Assembly: GCA_041493035.1 (NCBI GenBank)
Contig: JBGPYB010000236.1
Coordinates: forward strand, 1-5,639
Source of the DNA: JBGPYB01 sp041493035
Lineage (GTDB): Bacteria > Acidobacteriota > Vicinamibacteria > Fen-336
Direction of reading: 5' to 3'
DNA length: 5,639 nucleotides
Part shown: positions 1 through 5,270 of the stretch, one piece after another
Numbering within the stretch: position 1 is the first letter of the stretch
How the letters are laid out: the number at the start of each line of letters is the position of its first letter
Notes under the pieces: model-generated
The model's database searches: none
Seen by the model: the letters and a program-made list of their open reading frames with translations, nothing else
What the model was told of the DNA's origin: nothing
Position numbers and translations under genes: made by a program

Positions 1-339
1 CTGATCGCCATCCCGATCCTGATCCAGGTCTACTTCAACTCGGGCCTGACCTATGGCCTCATGCGACTGCTCCGCGTGCCCTACCCAGTGGCGGCGCCGG
101 GCGCGCTCATTGGAGCCTCGAACTTCTTCGAGCTGGCGGTCGCCACCGCAATCGCCCTCTACGGGCCCGGTTCGGGCGCGGCCCTGGCGACCGTTGTGGG
201 TGTCCTCGTCGAGGTACCTGTGATGCTGTCGGTCTGCCGGTTCTGCGTGGCCACCCGTCCGTGGTTCGAAGGATCTTCCCTGGCCGGAGCTAGGACGGTC
301 GGGTCACATCCAGTGGAGCCCGTACCCGACCGCGACTGA
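1..339 (+). CDS. acr3: ACR3-family arsenite efflux permease, C-terminal part (5' end outside window)
   Basis: The frame is open from base 1 to a TGA at 337-339 and gives 112 residues. ACR3 proteins are inner-membrane permeases that expel arsenite, usually within ars operons. The fragment carries the family's late transmembrane region: a hydrophobic segment at residues 1-22, then GALIGASNFFELAVA at residues 34-48, whose Glu44 lies in the conserved membrane motif reported as essential in studied ACR3 proteins, then the GSGAALATVVGVLVEVPVML block at residues 57-76. The usual short ending (here CVATRPWF, about residues 82-89) is followed by about 20 extra, low-complexity residues to the stop. This tail overlaps the 3' end of the convergent wHTH gene by 36 nt. 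Third positions are almost all G/C in the membrane part. Family assignment is secure. The N-terminal half and any arsR or arsC partners would lie to the left of the window. Confidence 0.93.
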   Translation: MIAIPILIQVYFNSGLTYGLMRLLRVPYPVAAPGALIGASNFFELAVATAIALYGPGSGAALATVVGVLVEVPVMLSVCRFCVATRPWFEGSSLAGARTVGSHPVEPVPDRD

Positions 340-602
340 GATGTCGCCCGACGCGAGGTACCACGACTCTGGCTTCCGCGCCGCGTCGCGACCCTGCGGG
401 GTCAGCCGCCCAAAATGCCAGCCCATCATGCCGGTCCGCAGGAGGCCAAGGAGGTCGAGTTCGCCCAGGACCTTGGCCGCTGACTGAGCGTCTCCCGCCA
501 AAGCCTCTTCGCGATTGCACGCATGGGCAGCGGCTGACCAGGCTTGGTTCCTTCCTCCGCTCTTGCCAGCGCGAGAAGCACGCGTTGGGCATCCGGGCTC
601 AT
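304..602 (-). pseudogene. Small winged-helix DNA-binding-like protein, interrupted by a one-base frameshift
   Basis: Two minus-strand frames make one sensible protein if a single base is added. The first starts at ATG 602-600 and runs about 34 residues (MSPDAQRVLLALARAEEG ... MRAIAKRL). The second continues from TTG at 501 for 65 codons (LAGDAQSAAKVLGELDLLG ... LTPQGRDAARK ... YGLHWM) to a stop at 306-304. One extra T in the minus-strand TTT run (plus-strand AAA 500-502) joins them exactly into 99 residues. The joined product reads as a wHTH fold: helix MRAIAKRL, recognition-like helix AQSAAKVLGELDLLGLLR, a wing, then LTPQGRDAAR as in MarR/PadR-like regulators. A purine-rich GGAGGGG lies about 12 nt before the ATG. 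It could be a true pseudogene, a sequencing or assembly slip, or programmed frameshifting; the first two are likelier. No metal-binding ArsR motif is seen, so a role in regulating the neighbouring acr3 is only a guess. The specific family was not recognised. Confidence 0.55.
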
Positions 603-802
603 TCTTGCTGCTCGGTCCCCTCCATGTGTATTCCGAGGTCTACGGATGGGAACCGCGTCGGGGCTTCCGGCTGGTGGTCCTCGCGTTTCCCGACAAGGAG
701 ACGTTCCGTGGTGACAAGTCTTGGGCCTCGCCTCGTTGGGTCCCCCTCGCTGAACTCTGGCGGCAACGCGAAGAGTCCATGATTGACGTCGTCCGCCCCT
801 GC
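603..802. other. Gene-poor gap; possible degenerate plus-strand coding remnant (about 602-787)
   Basis: No confident gene lies between the dapF stop and the wHTH start. The best reading is plus strand, in the frame where codons begin at 602, 605 and so on. It gives a protein-like stretch with strand-like GFRLVVLAFP and then SPRWVPLAELW. The second phrase resembles the region that ends many NUDIX hydrolases, but no Nudix box is present upstream. A hand count over about 66 codons gives roughly 68/45/73 % GC at positions 1/2/3, a weak plus-strand coding pattern. The frame has no stop near 790 and runs on antisense through dapF, whereas the other two plus frames stop at 780-782 and 784-786, so a frameshifted remnant is possible. 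On the minus strand the dapF frame reopens after its stop and ends at a TGA overlapping the wHTH ATG, but its composition is not protein-like. The gap is less GC-biased than the flanking genes. Confidence 0.2.
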
Positions 803-1636
803 TCAGCCGGCCAGCCACTCGCCTTCGAACAGGACCTCGGCTTCGCCGACCTGGCGGACCGAGCCTCCCTCGGGCCAGTCCACGTCGAGGACGCCGCCGT
901 CGCAGACGACCCGGACCGCACGGCTCGCCCGCCCCGCGATGACGGCGGCCACGGCGGCGCTGGCTGCCCCCGTCCCGGAGGCCTTCGTGTACCCGACGCC
1001 GCGCTCCCAAAAACGGACTCGCAGCTCGCGGGGCGACACTACCGTCACGAACTCCACGTTGGTGCGCCGCGGAAAGAAAGGGTGTCGTTCGATGGCGGGG
1101 CCCAGAGATGCGATGACCGCGTCGACGACGGGCGTATCGAAGAAGAGGGCGCAGTGGGGGTTGCCGAGGGACGTCACCGTAATGGCAACCGTGCGGCCGT
1201 CCACGTCGAGAGGGTGGTCCACCACCGGAGATCGTGGAGGGTCCAGGCTCGTGGGGATCTCGCGGCTGCCCAGAATCGGCTCTCCCAGGTTCGCCTGGAC
1301 GCGAAAGCGGCTGCCGAGCGACGGCGCCACCTCGACGGCTCGTGGACCGGCGGCCGTCCTCACCACGTGACGGGCAGGCAGCCAGCCCTGGCGAAAAACG
1401 TAGGCCGCGAGGCACCGGAGCCCGTTCCCCGAGATCTCCGCCTCTCCGCCGTCGGCGTTGATGAGGCGCATCGCGACCTCGCCCCCCTCGACTCCGTAGA
1501 GAATCAGGCCGTCCCCGCCGATCCCCTCGTGACGGTCACAGAGACGCCGCGACCACGAGGACACGTCCGACGGTGCGAACCCCCGCTCCACGAGCAGAAA
1601 GTCGTTCCCCAGACCCTGGGCCTTCGCGAACCTCAC
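803..1636 (-). CDS. dapF: DapF-family epimerase with both catalytic cysteines replaced by serine
   Basis: A 277-residue protein, the usual size for diaminopimelate epimerase, which interconverts LL- and meso-diaminopimelate for lysine and peptidoglycan synthesis in the cytoplasm. Family landmarks in order: GLGNDFLLVE (Asn11), GIGGDGLILY (39-48), NADGGEAEISGNGLRC (60-75), SLGNPHCALFFD (157-168), RRTNVEFV (190-197, Asn193), and FWERGVGYTKASGTGAAS (209-226, Glu211). The bacterial enzyme uses a cysteine pair as the two acid/base catalysts. Here the first sits as Ser69 (ISGNG instead of CGNG) and the second as Ser220 (ASGTG instead of ACGTG). The usual Glu of the GET motif is Tyr216. The GTG start at 1636 was chosen because the family N-terminus (VRFAKAQGLGNDF) begins there and because it lies 4 nt after the propeller gene's stop, with a purine-rich GGAAGAAG just upstream. 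The fold is certain. Whether it epimerises diaminopimelate or another amino acid, or is inactive, is open. Confidence 0.88.
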   Translation of the reverse strand: MRFAKAQGLGNDFLLVERGFAPSDVSSWSRRLCDRHEGIGGDGLILYGVEGGEVAMRLINADGGEAEISGNGLRCLAAYVFRQGWLPARHVVRTAAGPRAVEVAPSLGSRFRVQANLGEPILGSREIPTSLDPPRSPVVDHPLDVDGRTVAITVTSLGNPHCALFFDTPVVDAVIASLGPAIERHPFFPRRTNVEFVTVVSPRELRVRFWERGVGYTKASGTGAASAAVAAVIAGRASRAVRVVCDGGVLDVDWPEGGSVRQVGEAEVLFEGEWLAG

Positions 1637-1640
1637 GCTC

Positions 1641-2675
1641 TCACTTCTTCCGCTTCTTGAGAACGGGATCGGGGGGTGGGAACGTGGCGAGACACAGGAT
1701 CGTCTCGGCGTCGAGCCCCGTAGCTCTCCAACGCAGCCCACCGTCGCCCGTCCAGAAAACGCCCCGGTCGGTGCCGAGGAACGCCTCGGCCCCTGACACG
1801 GGCGCCAGCGGAAAGAGGATACGTGTCGCGGTTCGCCCTCCCAGGCCGTCGCTCCGGGCCAACCATGTTCGTCCCTGGCTGTCGCTCTGGAGAAGGCCGG
1901 CGTCGGTCGCGGCGTAAAGAATCGGGCCGAACCAATAGAGGTCGTTCACCGTGCGACCTTCGAGCCCCGCCGGGGTCCAGCTCTGGGCGCCGTCGGCGGA
2001 GCGAAACACGCCGCGCCCAGCGAAGCCCGCGAAGAGCGCGGGATCGACCGAGTAAAAGGCCGACACGGCGATGGCCGAGACACGTCCCTCGGGAAGCCCC
2101 GCCCCGGAGGGCGGAAAGGTCGCCGCGGAGTCCTTCGAGACGCGGACACCGGCACTCGTCGCGAGAACGAGATCCGGACCGGGCCAAAGCACGCGATGAA
2201 CGGGCCCTTCGAGCAGCGGTTTGGGGCGGAACGTGCGCGCCGCGTCATCGGAAAGCAGGAGTCCCTGGGGTGTCGCCACGAAGACGGTGAGATCGGCCAG
2301 CGGGTAACGCGAGGGGACGATCTCGAGGACGGGTTGCTCCGAGTAGACTCGCTTCCAGGTCTCGCCGAAGTCCTCCGAGACGTACAGTCCGCCATCCCCT
2401 CCCACGTAGACCCGCGGGGCGATGGGGACGATGGCGCGCACCGCGCCCAGGTCCTCGAGGCCCTTTCCTTGAACCAATTCCCAGGAATTCCCCCAGTTGC
2501 GCGAGCGTCGCAGGCCGTCGGTGGTTCCCGCGAAGATCGTCAAGCTCGTGACGACCCCTTCTTTGGCAGGCGGGGCCTGGCCGGCTCCCGAGGACGCCCA
2601 GAGAGCCGCCGCGGCGGCCAGGGTGGCGACGCGCATCGTCATCGCGGGCGCGCTCGCCGTCGTCCTCGTCGTCAT
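1641..2675 (-). CDS. Exported seven-repeat Asp-box (BNR/VPS10-like) beta-propeller protein
   Basis: 344 residues with an N-terminal signal peptide: a threonine/arginine-bearing start, hydrophobic stretch VATLAAAAALWASS at about 16-29, and probable cleavage after SGAGQA near residue 34. The mature part is almost entirely seven repeats of the pattern [F/Y]-x-[G/A]-T-x-x-G-[L/V]-x-x-S-x-D-x-G-x-[T/S]-W. Their Asp-box cores are SRNWGNSW (58-65), SEDFGETW (100-107), SDDAARTF (142-149), SKDSAATF (180-187), SADGAQSW (226-233), SDSQGRTW (264-271) and TGDGGLRW (309-316). The count fits one seven-bladed propeller of the sialidase/sortilin/YCF48-like type. No catalytic signature was seen, so binding or assembly in the periplasm or outside is the reasonable guess. 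The ATG at 2675 overlaps the HIT gene's TGA (ATGA), which decides the start over upstream in-frame codons that would lie inside the HIT gene. The protein ends in basic KKRKK, 4 nt before dapF. Confidence 0.85.
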   Translation of the reverse strand: MTTRTTASAPAMTMRVATLAAAAALWASSGAGQAPPAKEGVVTSLTIFAGTTDGLRRSRNWGNSWELVQGKGLEDLGAVRAIVPIAPRVYVGGDGGLYVSEDFGETWKRVYSEQPVLEIVPSRYPLADLTVFVATPQGLLLSDDAARTFRPKPLLEGPVHRVLWPGPDLVLATSAGVRVSKDSAATFPPSGAGLPEGRVSAIAVSAFYSVDPALFAGFAGRGVFRSADGAQSWTPAGLEGRTVNDLYWFGPILYAATDAGLLQSDSQGRTWLARSDGLGGRTATRILFPLAPVSGAEAFLGTDRGVFWTGDGGLRWRATGLDAETILCLATFPPPDPVLKKRKK

Positions 2676-3154
2676 CGAGCGAAGTGAGGGCGAAGTCGAC
2701 GACAGCCTTCCACGGGGTCTTCGGGGATGACCCGGGTCTCGCCTACGACCGTCATGAAATTCGTGTCGCCGTTCCAACGCGGAACCACATGGAGATGGAT
2801 ATGCCCGAGAACGCCTGCGCCCGCCGAGCGCCCGAGGTTCATCCCGATGTTGACGCCGTCGGGCCGATAGACCTCTCCCAGCACGCCTTCGAGCCGGCGC
2901 GCCAGGGACATCATCTCCGCCAACTCCTCGGCCGTGGCGTCGCCGAGGCTGCCCACGTGACGGCGCGTGGCCACCATGACGTGGCCAGCGTTGTAGGGAT
3001 AGAGATTCATCACGACGAAGTTGAGGCTGGCCTCGTGAACCACGAGGCTATCCGGCGCGGCAGCGCTCTCGCCGGCGCGACACAGGACGCACCCGGACTC
3101 CTTCACGCCCTGGGTCACGTACGCGTTCCTCCACGGCGAGCGCACGACGTCCAT
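2672..3154 (-). CDS. HIT-family nucleotide phosphorylase/hydrolase (Ap4A phosphorylase-like)
   Basis: 160 residues, normal for a single-domain HIT protein. HIT enzymes are cytoplasmic nucleotidyl transferases or hydrolases working through a histidine triad. The triad HIHLHVVPRW is at 118-127, with His120 the expected nucleophile. Upstream are the other family blocks: SLVVHEASLNFVVMNLYPYNAGHVMVA in consecutive parts from 36 to 62, and DGVNIGMNLG at 99-108. The N-terminal CVLC (Cys22, Cys25) together with WRNAY at 8-12 matches the zinc-binding type that includes the mycobacterial Ap4A phosphorylase Rv2613c, so diadenosine tetraphosphate is the most likely substrate, by family analogy only. The ATG at 3154 directly follows the cyclase stop codon with no gap. 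A GAGG Shine-Dalgarno lies 5 nt upstream, inside the last cyclase codons. The 3' end overlaps the propeller gene start by ATGA. Confidence 0.93.
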   Translation of the reverse strand: MDVVRSPWRNAYVTQGVKESGCVLCRAGESAAAPDSLVVHEASLNFVVMNLYPYNAGHVMVATRRHVGSLGDATAEELAEMMSLARRLEGVLGEVYRPDGVNIGMNLGRSAGAGVLGHIHLHVVPRWNGDTNFMTVVGETRVIPEDPVEGCRRLRPHFAR

Positions 3155-4963
3155 CTAGACCTCGTAGTCTACCTCGTAGACCGGAAAGCTCGACCGCACG
3201 CCCTTGAACTTCGCGTCCCCCGCATAGCGCACCATGATGCGGCGGCCGATGGACTCGTCGAAGTATTCCATGACGCTCTGTGGTCCCTCTTCGTTGTGGA
3301 CGAGAGGGAGATGGGTCTCGAGTTGCACGAGGGTGTCGCGGCTAATGGCGATCCCCTCGTTGAAGAGGATGCCGCCGCTGTCCACGGTCACCTGGAGCCC
3401 CGACGCCCGCGCTGGACCCGGCGGCGCCATTTCGGCTCCTTCGTCCTCCTCCATCGGCTTCTTGGCGGCCGAGGAGAGCCGCCCCGCGAGGTTGACGTTG
3501 CGGCCGATGACCGTGACCTGCACCTCCTCGTCGTCGGCGATGAAGCGGGCGATGTTGACGCGCCCATAGTGAATGGCGATACCCATCTTGTAGAGACTCT
3601 TCCCCTCGGAGCGCATGCGGCGCAGCGTCTCCTGGCAGAGGACCGCGGTCCGCAGCGCGTTCAAGGGATCCAAGGGGTCGGCGTGCTTCGTCCCGTAGGT
3701 GACCATGATCCCGTCCCCGAGGAACTTGTCGACGGTTCCGCCGTAACGGGTGATGAGGGGGACGAAAGCATCGAAAACGCCATACAGCTCCCCCGTCAGA
3801 TCTCGCTCCGAGATCTGACCCTCGGAGCTCTTGGTGAAGCCGCGGAGGTCCAGGAAGAGCACAGTGGCGTTGACGGCATTGTTCACCACTTGGGCCGACT
3901 CACCGAACTCGTACAGGCGATAGCCCCGGCTGGATTTCTCGTCGAGGTCGCGGTCCGTGAGGAGAGCGACCCTGTCGCGGACCAGCGAGATGATCTCGAA
4001 GCGCTTCACGCCCGTCACCAGATCCAGGAACGCGTCGATGATCTCGGCGCCCCCGCGCCGTTCGGCCTCGGTCTTGATCTTCGGGGACGCGAGGATCTTC
4101 GAGCCCGCGCTCCAGGGATCTCCGAGGAGATACGTCAGGACGTGGGCGTTCATCATGATCTTGACGACGTTCGACTGGGCCTGGTAACGCTCTCGGGGAA
4201 GGCTCGGGAGGTGGCGCGTCACTCTGGCGAGAAGGCCACGGTCCCCCTCCCGGAGACGCCTCTCCGTTTCCCGCACCAGGATCTGGAAGATCTCGAAGAA
4301 GACGTCGCCGGAGATCCTGTACCTCTTGTTGGAGGCGAGGAACTGGTTGAAGTCGAAACCGGAGATCGAGACCTCGGTGAACGAAAACCCGTCGTCGAGA
4401 AGCGCATCGACGAGGGCCACGTTCTCCCCCCTCGCCATGAGCAGGGCGGCCTGGTCGGGAGCGGCCTTCTCGAAGTCGCGGCGCGCCTGCTGGTCGACGC
4501 GCTTGAAGAACGACGAGAGGAGCGGATGCAGGGAGTACTTCAGCTTGCGGATGGCGGGATTCTTGGCCTCCATGTCGCGGAGCATGTCGGCGACATCCCG
4601 CGTGTGCGCCAGCCAGAAGAGGTTGACGAGACCAAGCCGGCGGTCCATCACCCTCGCCGAGTGCAGGATGCGCCCGAGGCCCGCTTCGTATTCCGCCTGG
4701 TCCCGTTCCCCCAGCTCTCGACGCTGGGCCCCCGGCGCCTCCACGCCGATCTGAGCCAGGAGTCCTTGGAGGTAGCGCTGGAGCAGCGTCCTGAGGCGCG
4801 GGTGGAACTTGACGAAGAAGACGGGCCGTCCCGAGTCGAACTCGGGCGGCGGGAGGAGCGGCAGAGGCGATCCGAGAAGCGACTCCGCCTCGCCCTGACC
4901 GCCTCCCAGGAAGCGCGACTCGGCTGGCTCCTTGGCGAAGAGAGACCCCGAGGCCACGATCAC
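3155..4963 (-). CDS. Soluble class III adenylate/guanylate cyclase with an unrecognised N-terminal half
   Basis: 602 residues from GTG 4963. The cyclase domain occupies about 366-600 and should make cAMP (possibly cGMP) from the nucleoside triphosphate. Catalytic residues look complete: metal Asp372 in LFLDLRGFT, metal Asp417 with base-contacting Lys413 in DKFLGDGIM, Thr484 in VTVIGRNVN at the base-specifying position (threonine there is typical of class IIIb adenylate cyclases), and Asn491 with Arg495 (NLAGR) for the transition state. After the NLAGRL helix comes an acidic, proline-rich insertion (about 502-522, KPMEEDEGAEMAPPGPARAS), and the ordinary domain end (FKGVRSSFPVYEV) appears only at 586-598. 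Residues 1-365 are predicted soluble, largely helical and charged, with no membrane span or sensor domain I recognise; PLPLLPPPEF at 33-42 suggests a linker. An alternative GTG at 4957 has an AAGG 6 nt upstream and may be the true start. It follows the HU/IHF-family gene by 22 nt and abuts the HIT gene. Confidence 0.92.
   Translation of the reverse strand: MIVASGSLFAKEPAESRFLGGGQGEAESLLGSPLPLLPPPEFDSGRPVFFVKFHPRLRTLLQRYLQGLLAQIGVEAPGAQRRELGERDQAEYEAGLGRILHSARVMDRRLGLVNLFWLAHTRDVADMLRDMEAKNPAIRKLKYSLHPLLSSFFKRVDQQARRDFEKAAPDQAALLMARGENVALVDALLDDGFSFTEVSISGFDFNQFLASNKRYRISGDVFFEIFQILVRETERRLREGDRGLLARVTRHLPSLPRERYQAQSNVVKIMMNAHVLTYLLGDPWSAGSKILASPKIKTEAERRGGAEIIDAFLDLVTGVKRFEIISLVRDRVALLTDRDLDEKSSRGYRLYEFGESAQVVNNAVNATVLFLDLRGFTKSSEGQISERDLTGELYGVFDAFVPLITRYGGTVDKFLGDGIMVTYGTKHADPLDPLNALRTAVLCQETLRRMRSEGKSLYKMGIAIHYGRVNIARFIADDEEVQVTVIGRNVNLAGRLSSAAKKPMEEDEGAEMAPPGPARASGLQVTVDSGGILFNEGIAISRDTLVQLETHLPLVHNEEGPQSVMEYFDESIGRRIMVRYAGDAKFKGVRSSFPVYEVDYEV
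3160..3163 (-). promoter_or_regulatory. Shine-Dalgarno for the HIT gene inside the cyclase 3' end
   Basis: Minus-strand GAGG lies 5 nt before the HIT ATG and is part of the final Glu-Val codons of the cyclase, whose TAG directly abuts the ATG. The arrangement implies re-initiation by the ribosome finishing the cyclase. Confidence 0.55.
3795..3819. repeat. Perfect inverted repeat, 11-bp arms and 3-nt loop, inside the cyclase gene
   Basis: Arm GTCAGATCTCG (3795-3805), loop CTC (3806-3808), arm CGAGATCTGAC (3809-3819). The arms are perfectly complementary and pairing stops at 3794/3820. It encodes Glu-Gly-Gln-Ile-Ser-Glu-Arg-Asp-Leu-Thr just after the first metal-binding motif of the cyclase domain. 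No T-tract follows on either strand, so it is not an intrinsic terminator. It may be a chance product of codon choice or an mRNA hairpin. Confidence 0.75.
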
Positions 4964-4985
4964 CCTTGGAGCGAAAGAGGGGGCA

Positions 4986-5264
4986 TCAGCCCCGGTTGAT
5001 CAGCTCCCGGAGCTCTTTCCCGGGCTTGAAGTGCGGCACTCGCTTCGCGGGAACCACGACGCCGACGCCGGTCTTGGGGTTGCGACCCGTACGACTGTCC
5101 CGGCGCCGGACACGGAAACTGCCGAACCCCCGGAGCTCGATCTTGTCCCCGCTCTGGAGAGCGCCGACGATGGACGAGAAGACGGCTTCGACGATGACCT
5201 CGGAGTGCCGGCGCGTGAGGTCCGAAACCTTTGAGACCTCGTCGACGAGCTCTGCCTTGGTCAT
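4986..5264 (-). CDS. ihfB: HU/IHF-family nucleoid DNA-binding protein, IHF-beta-like
   Basis: 92 residues, the standard length. Members form dimers that bend DNA by inserting a proline at the tip of two beta arms, organising the nucleoid and assisting recombination and transcription. Family landmarks: MTKAELVDEV (1-10), the IELRGFGSF signature (42-50), the arm tip GRNPKTG with its intercalating proline (about 60-66), and VPHFKPGKELRELIN near the end. The VPHFKPGKELR ending and the position directly after rpsA match IHF-beta as in the enterobacterial rpsA-ihfB order, but many phyla have one HU-like protein here, so the symbol is tentative. The ATG is 6 nt after the rpsA stop, and a strong GGGGGAG lies 9 nt upstream, overlapping the end of rpsA. 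Confidence 0.93.
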   Translation of the reverse strand: MTKAELVDEVSKVSDLTRRHSEVIVEAVFSSIVGALQSGDKIELRGFGSFRVRRRDSRTGRNPKTGVGVVVPAKRVPHFKPGKELRELINRG

Positions 5265-5270
5265 CGTCTC

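Noticed and set aside
603..720. Possible minus-strand promoter (TTGTC-like boxes) before the wHTH gene
   Set aside because: No convincing -10 element at correct spacing; too weak to annotate.
598..766. Short minus-strand frame after dapF ending in TGA that overlaps the wHTH ATG
   Set aside because: The ATGA overlap is suggestive, but the only start is TTG, the composition is polar and Pro/Arg/Glu-rich with little hydrophobic content, and third positions are less GC-rich than first positions.
426..1415. A 329-codon minus-strand open frame overlapping dapF
   Set aside because: It is a shifted-frame shadow of dapF with Arg/Gly/Pro-rich translation; only its last part, from the ATG at 602, belongs to a plausible gene (the wHTH N-terminus).
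515..1660. A 381-codon plus-strand open frame across dapF
   Set aside because: From about 790 onward it is only the complement of dapF codons; only the 602-787 part has any independent coding look and is reported separately.
3158..3179. Short tandem DNA repeat of about 12 nt at the cyclase 3' end
   Set aside because: It simply encodes the repeated amino acids Val-Tyr-Glu-Val-Asp-Tyr-Glu-Val and has no sign of a separate function.
2684..4999. A 771-codon plus-strand open frame opposite the HIT and cyclase genes
   Set aside because: It lies antisense to two genes with unmistakable catalytic motifs, and its translation is rich in His, Asp, Arg and Val with no domain pattern. Long antisense frames are expected in GC-rich genes.
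4993..5025. Palindromic AGCTCC-C-GGAGCT and nearby CCCGG/CCGGG pairing as a terminator
   Set aside because: It lies within the last codons of the HU/IHF gene, no T-tract follows, and the next gene starts 22 nt after the stop, so termination there is unlikely.
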